A stretch of 42,681 nucleotides of DNA from a virus. The DNA lies in the IMG/VR virus record IMGVR_UViG_3300026078_000307, positions 1 through 42,681 of that record; one strand, 5' to 3'. The notes beneath the pieces are model-generated. The model searched no databases. It was not told the DNA's origin and saw nothing but the letters and a program-made list of their open reading frames with translations. Every line of letters starts with the position of its first letter. Positions within the stretch are counted from its first letter, which is position 1. Shown in pieces: positions 23,348-29,886 of the stretch. The position numbers and the translations under genes are program-made.

Positions 23348-23394
23348 TGCTTGCTAACCAAGCAATCAAATCCTATATGCTTGGTCAGCAAGCA
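23348..23394. promoter_or_regulatory. Paired palindromic operators before P63C gene
   Basis: Two 17-bp copies of TGCTTG-N5-CAAGCA lie at 23348-23364 and 23378-23394. Their centres are 30 bp apart (about three helical turns). The second copy is nearly the reverse complement of the first (one mismatch). Between them is an AT-rich CTATAT that suits a -10 element, with TTGCTA in the first copy suiting a -35 element about 16 bp upstream. A dimeric repressor could thus cover the promoter. Confidence 0.75.
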
Positions 23395-23405
23395 TGGAGA
23401 ATTGC

Positions 23406-24446
23406 GTGTCAGGACAGAAAAAGGGTGGCGAGAATAGAGCGGCCCGGTTGAGTGCTGAGGAGCGCAGTCGGATTGCGCAAAGCGGAGCTCAGGCCAGATG
23501 GGCAAAAGCCGATCCATCCAGAATAGACCTCCCCAAAGCGGTTTGCGGATCCCAAGATAAGCCCCTCCGCATTGGACCGCTCTCGATCCCCTGCTACGTC
23601 CTTGAGGACGAGACGCGGGTGCTTACCGTGACCGGCATGACCGAGGCGCTCGGCCTCGCGAAGGGCGGTTCAATGATAGCGGGCATGAATCGTTTGGAGC
23701 TTTTTGTGCTCCGAAAGAAGATTAATCCGTTTGTTTCCAGTGGTTTGGTCGATCGAATCCACTCTCCTATAGTTTTTATCACAACCACGGGCGGCAAAGC
23801 CTATGGATATGATGCCGAGATCATCGTGGAGCTTTGCGAGAGTGTGCTGGCCGCACGGCAAGCCGGAGTTCTCCAGAAGCAGCAACTCGGAATCGCTCAG
23901 CGCTGCGAAGTTCTGACCCGCGGACTTGCTCGGCTCGGAATAATCGGTCTGGTGGATGAGGCCACCGGGTATCAATACATCCGCGCGAGAAACGCGCTGG
24001 AAAGGATCCTGGATCAATGGCTCACCAAGGAATTGCAGCCATGGAAGCGGCAATTTCCGGACACCTACTACAAGAGAATCTTCGAGCTGAATAATTGGGA
24101 CTATGACCCGAACTCATTGGCGCGGCCTGGCGTGATCGGCATTTGGACTAACGATATTGTTTACGACCGCCTTGGCCCTGGTCTTAAGAAGCTTCTCCAT
24201 GAGTACGCCGGCAGGAACGAGAAAGGGCGCTTGAAACATCAACTCCACCGATTCCTTACTTCCATGCATGGTATTCCGGAGCTACAAGCACATCTTTCTG
24301 CCGTTGTCGCGTTGATGAAGGCTGCCACTAATTGGGAGCAGTTCAAGGAAATGTTACAGCGAGCGTTTCCTAAACCTGAAACCACGTTGAGCATGGCCTT
24401 CGACGATCTAGAGCAGATTAAGAACAAGCCAAAGAAAGCTGCTTAA
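23406..24446 (+). CDS. P63C-domain protein
   Basis: This protein of about 346 aa has a basic Ala-rich N-terminus (LSAEERSRIAQSGAQARWAK). A region with VLTVTGMTEALGLAKGGSMI and GGKAYGYDAEIIVELCESVL recalls phage antirepressor-like proteins. The P63C region follows: RLGIIGLVDEATGYQYIRAR, then WKRQFPDTYYKRIFELNNW, GVIGIWTNDIVYDRLGPGL and KHQLHRFLTSMHGIPELQAH. The role is unknown. The GTG at 23406 has GGAG 6 nt upstream and is preferred over the ATG at 23394, which lies at the edge of an operator. It is a single-gene unit, convergent with the leftward operon. Confidence 0.85.
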   Translation: MSGQKKGGENRAARLSAEERSRIAQSGAQARWAKADPSRIDLPKAVCGSQDKPLRIGPLSIPCYVLEDETRVLTVTGMTEALGLAKGGSMIAGMNRLELFVLRKKINPFVSSGLVDRIHSPIVFITTTGGKAYGYDAEIIVELCESVLAARQAGVLQKQQLGIAQRCEVLTRGLARLGIIGLVDEATGYQYIRARNALERILDQWLTKELQPWKRQFPDTYYKRIFELNNWDYDPNSLARPGVIGIWTNDIVYDRLGPGLKKLLHEYAGRNEKGRLKHQLHRFLTSMHGIPELQAHLSAVVALMKAATNWEQFKEMLQRAFPKPETTLSMAFDDLEQIKNKPKKAA

Positions 24447-24468
24447 CTGTCAGCGGGGGCGCTCCTTA

Positions 24469-24489
24469 GCGTTCCTGGCTTAGGAACGC
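24469..24489. terminator. Hairpin between convergent genes
   Basis: GCGTTCCT at 24469-24476 and AGGAACGC at 24482-24489 form a perfect 8-bp stem with a 5-nt loop. It lies at the meeting point of the P63C gene and the leftward operon, overlapping the end of the latter. There is no clear U-run, so bidirectional termination is only probable. Confidence 0.45.
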
Positions 24490-24686
24490 GGTGGTGCATC
24501 AACGCGTTCGACAAGATCGAGGTCATCCTCGACGTGCCCCATCCTCATCCCGTCCTTGTGCCAATAGTCACCTGAATTGCGCACGAAGTTTGGGCGCCGC
24601 CAAAGCTCGCTGATACTATCCCAGACCATTGGTCCTATCGTTTCCCCGCTGCGGGTCTTGTAGTATCGCCCTTCCAGAATTTGCAT
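24480..24686 (-). CDS. Hypothetical small protein, last of leftward operon
   Basis: This 68-aa protein starts QILEGRYYKTRSGETIGPMV and contains a Trp-rich core (WDSISELWRRPNF, GDYWHKDG). The style is common in small phage early proteins; the function is unknown. The start at 24686 is preferred because AGGAGA lies 7 nt upstream; an ATG at 24701 overlaps that site. The final codons share a 14-bp sequence with the end of the gene at 26651-26902 (both end in PPRS). Confidence 0.65.
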   Translation of the reverse strand: MQILEGRYYKTRSGETIGPMVWDSISELWRRPNFVRNSGDYWHKDGMRMGHVEDDLDLVERVDAPPRS

Positions 24687-24724
24687 TTTGTCTCTCCTCA
24701 TTCATCCCCTGTTTACGAATGGCG

Positions 24725-24925
24725 CTAAGAACGAAAACGCTTTGCCATATCAATCCCGCCGACCACGAAGGCGGCAAGCATAAACACGATGGCCAAGCCA
24801 GCCCACAGCATCATAAGCATGTGCGGGAACATGAGCTGCGGCCTCGCCATAGCAACTATCAGAGTGATGTACCCGCCGAGCCAAAATGTCATGCCCATTC
24901 CTAGCAATATCAGTGCGTGTTTCAT
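24725..24925 (-). CDS. Small two-pass membrane protein
   Basis: This 66-aa protein has two hydrophobic helices, ALILLGMGMTFWLGGYITLI (about 4-24) and MLMMLWAGLAIVFMLAAFVV (about 36-55), with a short basic tail. GAGG lies 9 nt before the ATG. It is part of the leftward operon but outside any lysis context. Exclusion, regulation of a membrane target, or no known role are possible. Confidence 0.65.
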   Translation of the reverse strand: MKHALILLGMGMTFWLGGYITLIVAMARPQLMFPHMLMMLWAGLAIVFMLAAFVVGGIDMAKRFRS

Positions 24926-24940
24926 GCGACTCGCCTCTAT

Positions 24941-25339
24941 TTATGAACGATAGCGAGACGGAAGCGGGATATCCCTCTCAGTATTGAGAGAATTTTGCTG
25001 CATGCTCGGCTTCGCGTTCACTCTAAACTTGTTGCGACCGTCAGCATACTTGCCTTGTACAGTCTCGACTAGGTGGCGGATGGCGTTGGGTCGCCTGACG
25101 TTGTGATTCCAGAACTCCTGAACCACCTCCAAACCGAACTCATGGACAAGCTTGCGGATCTCCGGCGGGAAATTGTCTACTCTAGCCATTCGCTCTCTCG
25201 CTCGTTCAACCACTGAAGAATTATAGCTGGGGCTTTCCAGCGCCTGCATGTCCTTCTCACGCTGATACTCTCGCCGCTGGCGAGGTGTCATGCTATCGAA
25301 ATAGGCGCGGCGATCTTCCTTGGTCAAACTCATCGGCAT
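24941..25339 (-). CDS. Hypothetical charged helical protein
   Basis: This protein of about 132 aa has a Lys/Arg/Glu-rich N-terminal helix (TKEDRRAYFDSMTPRQRREY), then FPPEIRKLVHEFGLEVVQEF. The segment NAIRHLVETVQGKYADGR follows, with a polar C-terminus. FPPEIRKLVHEFG recalls small phage proteins with a helical DNA- or protein-binding fold, but I cannot name it. Two in-frame ATGs (25339 and 25333) follow the previous stop closely; the first has a partial GAG upstream. Confidence 0.6.
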   Translation of the reverse strand: MPMSLTKEDRRAYFDSMTPRQRREYQREKDMQALESPSYNSSVVERARERMARVDNFPPEIRKLVHEFGLEVVQEFWNHNVRRPNAIRHLVETVQGKYADGRNKFRVNAKPSMQQNSLNTERDIPLPSRYRS

Positions 25340-25346
25340 TCGCTGC

Positions 25347-25613
25347 TCAGGAACTGCGGGTAGTGAGCGCCGCCTTAACCTCAGCGTCGCTAACATCTCG
25401 AAGGCGCAAGCCGTGGTCGTGGATGGCTGGACCGACCCTGCGGCACACTGCGCAGGTTTCACCTTCCGGGAGGTCGTTGCCGTTAGCGCGGGCAATGCAC
25501 AATTGAGCCATTCTATCTTCGTACTCGGCCCGCTCCGCTTCCGGGTCCGGCTCGTCGGACGGGTGATATATGCCGTCATCGGGGGATTTGGTTTTCCATC
25601 GGTCATAGCTCAT
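25347..25613 (-). CDS. Hypothetical acidic protein with one CxxC
   Basis: The protein is 88 aa. The first half is acidic and proline-containing (SPDDGIYHPSDEPDPEAERA). The second half has GETCAVCRRVGP, a CxxC turn, then HDHGLRLRDVSDAEVKAAL. AAGGAGGG lies just before the ATG, the best ribosome binding site of this segment. It may bind a metal through the Cys and His residues. No family is recognised. Confidence 0.65.
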   Translation of the reverse strand: MSYDRWKTKSPDDGIYHPSDEPDPEAERAEYEDRMAQLCIARANGNDLPEGETCAVCRRVGPAIHDHGLRLRDVSDAEVKAALTTRSS

Positions 25614-25634
25614 TTCACCCTCCTTTTGGCTCGC

Positions 25635-25859
25635 CTAGGCGAGCCACTTGACTTCGGGATAAGTCACCTGAGCGACACGGTCGCTCGCCACGTCGTAGAA
25701 GAACCCGACTGCGCTATCGTCTGCGCGATGAATGACCGCAATCATATTTGCCCTTGCAAATGCCTTTGCCGCGCCAGCCGCGCTGTTGCGACGCGAGATG
25801 CCGCGCCACTCATTCATTGACTTAACGAAGGATGCGGAGCGGGAGAAAGAGACGGGCAT
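25635..25859 (-). CDS. Hypothetical small protein
   Basis: This 74-aa protein contains SFSRSASFVKSMNEWRGISR, NSAAGAAKAFARANMIAVIH and SAVGFFYDVASDRVAQVTY. The start at 25859 is fixed by CGGAGG 5 nt upstream; longer forms in the same frame run into the control region and are unlikely. It is the first leftward gene after the RHH control region, so that region probably drives its transcription. Confidence 0.65.
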   Translation of the reverse strand: MPVSFSRSASFVKSMNEWRGISRRNSAAGAAKAFARANMIAVIHRADDSAVGFFYDVASDRVAQVTYPEVKWLA

Positions 25860-25920
25860 GGGAGCCTCCGGGGAAGAGAGCGCTGGCAGAATTGCCGCGC
25901 TACATGTCTTGATCTCGTTT

Positions 25921-25982
25921 CTGATATGAGTTATATTCCTCATATGAGTTTCCGTCAATACCTCATATGAGAAATAATCGAC
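25921..25982. promoter_or_regulatory. RHH control region, copy 1
   Basis: The region contains three palindromic boxes: CTGATATGAG at 25921-25930, CTCATATGAG at 25939-25948 and CTCATATGAG at 25962-25971. It matches 30754-30815 at 56 of 62 bases and ends exactly at an RHH gene start in both places. AT-rich TTATAT segments between the boxes suit -10 elements. It lies between divergent genes, so autorepression and control of the leftward genes are both plausible. Confidence 0.8.
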
Positions 25983-26141
25983 ATGGGACGCAAAAAAAGA
26001 TGGGCTGAGGACATGCAGGCCCGATTTGAGGAAGGAACCTTCGATCGCATTGATGCCGTCCTGGCCGAAGGCGAGGAGCGAACGGCATTCGTTCGGGAGG
26101 CTGTTGAGCGGGAATTGAAGCGTCGCGAACGGCGGCCCTGA
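25983..26141 (+). CDS. Ribbon-helix-helix regulator, copy 1
   Basis: This 52-aa protein is rightward in an otherwise leftward operon. It has a basic start (GRKKRW), a beta-strand segment EDMQARFEEGTF, then helices FDRIDAVLAEGEER and TAFVREAVERELKRR. This is the Arc/CopG RHH layout, in which a dimer inserts a two-stranded ribbon in the DNA major groove. It shares 37 of the 52 aligned residues with the protein at 30816-30983. Both are preceded by the same palindrome array, which is probably their operator. No toxin gene follows, so a toxin-antitoxin role is not supported. Confidence 0.8.
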   Translation: MGRKKRWAEDMQARFEEGTFDRIDAVLAEGEERTAFVREAVERELKRRERRP

Positions 26142-26176
26142 TTTCTATCCGGATGATTCATGGCGCCCATCCTCGG

Positions 26177-26278
26177 TCAGGATCGCTTGTCGCAATGCAG
26201 GCACGGCCCGAACTTCACGCACCGTGGATAGCTGCACGGTTGTGCCCGGCAAAATAACCATGTGAGGTATCTAAGCAT
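26177..26278 (-). CDS. 33-aa cysteine-rich microprotein
   Basis: The protein starts LRYLTWLFCRAQPCSYPRC and continues VKFGPCLHCDKRS. It has five Cys and one His in 33 residues (C10, C15, C20, C26, C29), a plausible zinc site. GGGGAGG lies 6-7 nt before the ATG, and the start overlaps the stop of the upstream gene, which supports translation. It ends the leftward segment just before RHH gene 1. Function unknown. Confidence 0.6.
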   Translation of the reverse strand: MLRYLTWLFCRAQPCSYPRCVKFGPCLHCDKRS

Positions 26279-26624
26279 CGCGCGCCTCCCCATTCGGGAC
26301 TGCGCGGGGGCTATATAGCGTCGCCTTGCAGTCCGGACAGTAAAATCGATCCATCTTCGATTTCTCGGTCAGCGGCGGCTGCGAAATCATATGCTTGTGG
26401 TCGCACTTCGCGACCTCGACTGCCTGCCTTGCAGCTTCAATGATCTTGTTCATTTCGATCTCTCTAACCTCGATCCAATGCGGCCAGTCTTCGCCGCGGC
26501 AGTTTCCCTTCCAGGGGCACCATTTGCACTGACATCCCGTCCGGTATTCCCAACGAAACCCCGGACGGTTCTTCCTCATGACGCAGCTGCTTCGTAAGTC
26601 CTCAGTCTGTTTTTCCATCCGCAT
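26271..26624 (-). CDS. Hypothetical zinc-binding-like protein
   Basis: This 117-aa protein has a Trp/Cys-rich segment in the first half: FRWEYRTGCQCKWCPWKGNC, then EDWPHW. The second half has NKIIEAARQAVEVAKCDHKH and a CPDCKATLYSPRAVP ribbon, FYCPDC resembling a zinc knuckle. Translation might also begin inside at the Met before NKIIEA (GAGAG upstream), giving a second shorter product. The listed start has no ribosome binding site and follows a perfect hairpin directly. Confidence 0.6.
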   Translation of the reverse strand: MRMEKQTEDLRSSCVMRKNRPGFRWEYRTGCQCKWCPWKGNCRGEDWPHWIEVREIEMNKIIEAARQAVEVAKCDHKHMISQPPLTEKSKMDRFYCPDCKATLYSPRAVPNGEARDA

Positions 26625-26625
26625 C

Positions 26626-26645
26626 TAACAGGCTAGGGCCTGTTA
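26626..26645 (-). promoter_or_regulatory. Perfect hairpin at a gene start
   Basis: TAACAGGC at 26626-26633 and GCCTGTTA at 26638-26645 form an 8-bp perfect stem with a 4-nt loop. On the leftward transcript it lies between the stop of one gene and the start (26624) of the next, replacing the expected ribosome binding site. It may be a processing, attenuation or weak termination element. Confidence 0.5.
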
Positions 26646-26650
26646 CTTCT

Positions 26651-26902
26651 TCAGGAACGCGGTGGTTCAAGCGCAGAGCGAAGGCGATGGAAGGCCCCTT
26701 CAATGTCGCCGGCCATGACGCCACCGGCCGATTTGGACCTCAGCAGCTTGTAAAGGTACTTTTCCTCGCGATTGATCGCCTTTGTCGCAGTCGCGATCCG
26801 CTTGTCGCAGTGCTCTGCCATGACCTTGGTGGCCGCCTGGAACAGCTTCGCTTGCCGCTTGGCTTCGGCTACCGAGAAAACCTGCTTGATGATATCGGCC
26901 AT
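26651..26902 (-). CDS. Hypothetical helical protein
   Basis: This 83-aa, Lys/Ala-rich, mostly helical protein contains ADIIKQVFSVAEAKRQAKLF, QAATKVMAEHCDKRIATATK and NREEKYLYKLLRSKSAGGVM. The ATG overlaps the previous stop by one base (TGATG). No family is recognised. The last 14 bp before its stop resemble the end of 24480-24686. Confidence 0.6.
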   Translation of the reverse strand: MADIIKQVFSVAEAKRQAKLFQAATKVMAEHCDKRIATATKAINREEKYLYKLLRSKSAGGVMAGDIEGAFHRLRSALEPPRS

Positions 26903-27231
26903 CACTTCGCTCCCGTGGTCGGCGTATGAGCCGACGAGGGCGACTTCAGTTCGCCCTCCAACCGATCGGCTTCTTCGCGTAGGGCTTTAATGCGATCTTG
27001 TATCGGGCTTGTGCATTCGGTCGAATAGTTCCAGTGCTGTCCACCTGAGAAGGCCATATTAGCCGTCCAGAGGTCCTCAAAGCTCTTGATCTCAGCAATC
27101 TGGATTTGCCAGCTCTCGATGGCATTACGTAATGCCTCATACGAGCAGGCCGATACGGTCAGGACGAGCTTCCAGTCTCGTGGAGCGCTTGACGTGACGG
27201 GGACGACAACAATTTCAGAGTCCATACTCAT
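26902..27231 (-). CDS. Hypothetical protein with C-terminal helix
   Basis: This protein of about 109 aa starts with strands SEIVVVPVTSSAPRDWKLVL, followed by SACSYEALRNAIESWQIQIA, which may be a small alpha/beta fold. A C-terminal coiled coil follows (IQDRIKALREEADRLEGEL). ATGA overlap links it to the upstream gene; GAGG lies 4 nt before the ATG, and a second ATG lies 6 bp later. Function unknown. Confidence 0.6.
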   Translation of the reverse strand: MSMDSEIVVVPVTSSAPRDWKLVLTVSACSYEALRNAIESWQIQIAEIKSFEDLWTANMAFSGGQHWNYSTECTSPIQDRIKALREEADRLEGELKSPSSAHTPTTGAK

Positions 27232-27401
27232 GTCGCCTCTTTCGTGGTCTGAATGGCGGGTGGCGGCACGAAACGGCATTTATCCTCGGGGCCCGCACCG
27301 CACAGGTCGCAATTTCCTTTGAGCGGAAGCCAATGACCGGAGGCGCATTTCCCAATGCTCTTGTCGGCCATGGTTGTGTAGGTGCGAGGCTCTTCCATCA
27401 T
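27228..27401 (-). CDS. 57-aa zinc-ribbon-like protein
   Basis: The protein contains GKCASGHWLPLKGNCDLCGA and GPEDKC. The four Cys and one His spacing (C-x3-H, C-x2-C, C) suits a small zinc ribbon. It is short for a longer open frame; the start at 27401 overlaps the preceding stop by ATGA, which fits the coupling used by its neighbours. Its own stop overlaps the next start. No named family. Confidence 0.6.
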   Translation of the reverse strand: MMEEPRTYTTMADKSIGKCASGHWLPLKGNCDLCGAGPEDKCRFVPPPAIQTTKEAT

Positions 27402-27637
27402 CGCGTTTCCTTCATCGGAGGGGCGGGTAGAGGCATCCAGTGGGTCGGATTCATGAATGGCCCGCGCCATGTTGATCCGGTGACGCACCACGATTGATCG
27501 ATGCCGTCCCAATAGCCCGACGAGACGATACTGCCGTCCCACCCGCACAAGTCGCTTTTTGATTTTCCGACCTGGGGGCCGTAAATCATGATGGTGGTGT
27601 CTTTCGGCGCCGTGCTGATGTCCTGCCACTCGCTCAT
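27398..27637 (-). CDS. DUF551-like protein
   Basis: This 79-aa protein has the ends of DUF551 proteins: EWQDISTAPKDTTIMIYGP at the N-terminus and NPTHWMPLPAPP at the C-terminus, with a Trp-rich middle. Such proteins are frequent in phages and prophages with no known activity. The start and stop are both in ATGA overlap with neighbours, showing a tightly coupled operon. Confidence 0.8.
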   Translation of the reverse strand: MSEWQDISTAPKDTTIMIYGPQVGKSKSDLCGWDGSIVSSGYWDGIDQSWCVTGSTWRGPFMNPTHWMPLPAPPMKETR

Positions 27638-27909
27638 CGGGCGCTCCCTGCGTTCACGGCCATCGGAAGGCGGGGGCCGAGGATATCGATCCGACCGCTA
27701 ATCTTGGTGGTGGCAATGCTCTGTCCGTCTGGAGTTAGTTTCAGCTTGCCGTCCGTGTCCTTCTCGACAACAACGACAAATCCAGCCGTGTCGTCGGCCT
27801 CGCAGACGCCGTCCATCTCGATCCCGTTGACATAGACTTTCGGGCATTCTTGGAACTGGTTTTTCCAATGGTCCGGCTTGCGGTCATCCAACCCGCCAAC
27901 AATTCGCAT
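27634..27909 (-). CDS. Hypothetical beta-rich protein
   Basis: This 91-aa protein contains RIVGGLDDRKPDHWKNQF, CPKVYVNGIEMDGVCEADDT, then strands AGFVVVVEKDTDGKLKL and ISGRIDILGPRLP. It looks like a small beta barrel of the kind found in early operons. GGGAG lies 7 nt before the ATG. I do not recognise the family. Confidence 0.6.
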   Translation of the reverse strand: MRIVGGLDDRKPDHWKNQFQECPKVYVNGIEMDGVCEADDTAGFVVVVEKDTDGKLKLTPDGQSIATTKISGRIDILGPRLPMAVNAGSAR

Positions 27910-27910
27910 G

Positions 27911-28126
27911 TTAGGCTCCCTTCGCTGCGACAGCCTCGTCGAGCTCACTCAGGGTGCGGCGCAGAATGGAGCGCTGAGCCTCGTGGTGGCCTGGCCGCCC
28001 TTCCGGCTCCGATAGGACCGTCAGGGCGCCGATAGCATCCGTGGCTCGCCAGGTGATTGCCTTGTCTTGGGCGGCGCGGATCCGAAGCCCATGGAGCTCG
28101 GATTTGGCTTGGTCGGTGGTCGTCAC
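27911..28126 (-). CDS. Hypothetical helical protein, GTG start
   Basis: This protein of about 71 aa contains TTDQAKSELHGLRIRAAQDK, ATDAIGALTVLSEPEGR and RSILRRTLSELDEAVAAKG. The GTG at 28126 has GGAG 8 nt upstream and is taken as start; the frame stays open beyond it without a ribosome site. It is the first gene to the left of the integrase region, so the 174-bp gap upstream probably carries its promoter or the attachment site. Confidence 0.55.
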   Translation of the reverse strand: MTTTDQAKSELHGLRIRAAQDKAITWRATDAIGALTVLSEPEGRPGHHEAQRSILRRTLSELDEAVAAKGA

Positions 28127-28169
28127 TGTCTGTTCTCCGTCCGCGGCTAGGCGCCGCTTTGATAGGTTC

Positions 28170-28279
28170 GGATGACTGACGGACTTTAGACAGATCAAGG
28201 CCACTCCGCAGATGGTCAAGGAATGGCTTGTCTGAAAAGTCCAATTAAAAGAATAACTTAAAAAGACCGTCAGTCATCC
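28170..28279. repeat. Inverted repeat beside integrase (candidate attP arms)
   Basis: A perfect 13-bp inverted repeat, GGATGACTGACGG at 28170-28182 and CCGTCAGTCATCC at 28267-28279, flanks an 84-bp AT-rich stretch. The core TGACTGACGGAC (28173-28184) is also present in reverse at 28265-28276 with one change. It occurs again at 29872-29883 upstream of the excisionase-like gene (11 of 12 bases). Integrase arm sites or Xis sites are the likely reading; the crossover core is not identifiable. Confidence 0.6.
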
Positions 28280-28300
28280 GTCAGCTAGTAGGTTCTCACT

Positions 28301-29557
28301 TCATTCGGTTTTCGATTTGTTCCGGTGCTCGACCCGCAGCCGCATCACCTTGGCAACCTTCTCGGCCGCCCCACGGGAATACCTCTGGGTCATCGAGATG
28401 TCGCTGTGGGTTGCGGCGTGCCTGACGTCCTCGAGCTCGGCTCCAGCATCGGTAGCCTCCGTAATGGCTCCTGAGCGGCTATCCATGTTCCAGACATTCC
28501 GGGGGATCCCGCAGGCGTTGGCGAGCTGGCGCCACTTTTTGCGGAAGTCGGAGGCCGGCCAGGGCATGGCATCCTGTTCCCGGGTGACCATGGGACCGGC
28601 CGCGGGAAACATGTCTCGGCGGAGCTCGGAAACCTGCACGCCGGCCATGAAGGCCAATTCGGCCAAAACCATGGGCGCCAGCATCAGGTCAATTTCGATG
28701 GTTTTCCCCTTTTTGCTGGTGACATGCACCAGCTTGAAGGTTTGGTCGAGCTCGGACCAACGGAGGCCGCGGAGCCATTTCTTGCCCTTCCAGATCACGT
28801 CCGACGTGCCGGGCTCGCTGATCGGGACTAGCTCGCCAATTACATCGCGCTGACGAAGAGTTCCCTCGTACTGGAGAGATTGAGCAAAGGCGATCGAGTG
28901 CAGGCCCCATTTATGGGCCTTGGCCCGGACGGCATCGGCCTGGGCGGCCGAGACGAAGTTCTTCCGCGGCGACGGGTTCTCGAAGCGCATCTTGCTCATG
29001 ACGCCGCATAGACGCTCGCATTCCGGATCCTCGAGGATCGTCGCGCCGAATGTGAACAGCACCCGGAGCTGTCCTCTGATTGCCTGAGCGGTCGCTAGCA
29101 TCGTGCCGCCGTTGCTCCATTCCTCATGCCAGGCGAGCAGGGTGCGGGCCTTGGTGTCCTTCACCTCATCGGACCCATGGCGGATGACCATGCGGCGCAG
29201 CAGCGTGTCGTGGTTCGACCGCACATGGTAGCGTTTCTTGTGATAGGTGGAGTCCGGATCAGTCTGATAGCAGTTGATCAGGGATTTGTAGGTGCCGTCG
29301 TAAACGTAGGTATGCCCACCGGTCGGGAGTCCGCCGCGGCTAAAAAGCAGCATTTCATCCTGAAGGCGCCGACAGCCGTCCTGGATCTCGACGATTTCGA
29401 GCTCGGTCGGCTCTTTGCCAAGCCATACCCGCTGGCTCTTGGTCGGGAAGCCCTTGTTGATCAAGTCGGTACGGGCCTGCCATCGGGCCTCCCAGTTCTG
29501 GCCGATCGTGCGCCAGCGTAGGCCAGGCGCGTTGTCGATCTTCGGCGGCTCTTTCAT
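28301..29557 (-). CDS. int: Tyrosine integrase
   Basis: This is a 418-aa tyrosine recombinase. The N-terminal half is an arm/core-binding region, and the catalytic domain spans about 195-395. Motifs are GTLRQRDVIGEL (box I arginine, R235 or R237), the TSKKGKTIEIDLM beta-hairpin with Lys, a DSRSGAITEA segment with R361, and HAATHSDISMTQRY with H384 and nucleophile Y393. The His that usually opens the HxxR box is Met here. It would integrate the phage DNA at the host site. The start at 29557 overlaps the excisionase-like stop (ATGA). Confidence 0.92.
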   Translation of the reverse strand: MKEPPKIDNAPGLRWRTIGQNWEARWQARTDLINKGFPTKSQRVWLGKEPTELEIVEIQDGCRRLQDEMLLFSRGGLPTGGHTYVYDGTYKSLINCYQTDPDSTYHKKRYHVRSNHDTLLRRMVIRHGSDEVKDTKARTLLAWHEEWSNGGTMLATAQAIRGQLRVLFTFGATILEDPECERLCGVMSKMRFENPSPRKNFVSAAQADAVRAKAHKWGLHSIAFAQSLQYEGTLRQRDVIGELVPISEPGTSDVIWKGKKWLRGLRWSELDQTFKLVHVTSKKGKTIEIDLMLAPMVLAELAFMAGVQVSELRRDMFPAAGPMVTREQDAMPWPASDFRKKWRQLANACGIPRNVWNMDSRSGAITEATDAGAELEDVRHAATHSDISMTQRYSRGAAEKVAKVMRLRVEHRNKSKTE

Positions 29558-29823
29558 CGGCGGCCTCCTGCGGCCTGCACGATCATGCCATACTTCTGAT
29601 CGAAGTAGTCTTTGACCGCCGGCCAGTAGCGCCGATCTCCCCACAATTTCTGTTTCTTCGGGAAGCCCGAAGGCTTTGCGTCAAGCATGCGGATGACCTC
29701 TCTAGCTTGCTTTTCCGGCACGCCCATGCGTCGGATCAGCTCGGCATCTGTTAGCCAGAGCTTATCCTTCTCGCGTTCGAGTGTTTCGGGTGACGGCGTG
29801 CTCACAGCTAGAGGTTTCTCCAA
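29554..29823 (-). CDS. Excisionase-like DNA-binding protein
   Basis: In this 89-aa protein the core DKLWLTDAELIRRMGVPEKQ, KPSGFPKKQKLWGDRRYW and VKDYFDQ forms a small winged-helix-type fold like AlpA/Xis-type adaptor proteins. It is followed directly by the integrase in ATGA overlap, which supports excisionase or directionality-factor function. The start is uncertain: TTG at 29823 as listed, or GTG at 29805; neither has a strong ribosome site. A TGACTGAC motif lies 50-60 bp upstream. Confidence 0.7.
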   Translation of the reverse strand: MEKPLAVSTPSPETLEREKDKLWLTDAELIRRMGVPEKQAREVIRMLDAKPSGFPKKQKLWGDRRYWPAVKDYFDQKYGMIVQAAGGRR

Positions 29824-29886
29824 GTCAACAAAAATTCCTAGTCCGGGAAAAGTCTAAGACGCATTCTTTTTTGACTGACAGACCGG

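Noticed and set aside
25955-26170. Leftward frame over RHH gene 1 (and its counterpart 30788-31000 over RHH gene 2).
   Set aside because: Both look alike only because they are antisense to paralogous RHH genes; their common ending is the complement of the shared control region.
25983-26278. RHH gene 1 with the small leftward genes as a toxin-antitoxin pair.
   Set aside because: The neighbouring genes are on the opposite strand, differ between the two RHH copies, and show no RelE/ParE, PIN or MazF features.
29126-29521. Rightward frame inside the integrase gene.
   Set aside because: Antisense to conserved integrase sequence, with no ribosome site.
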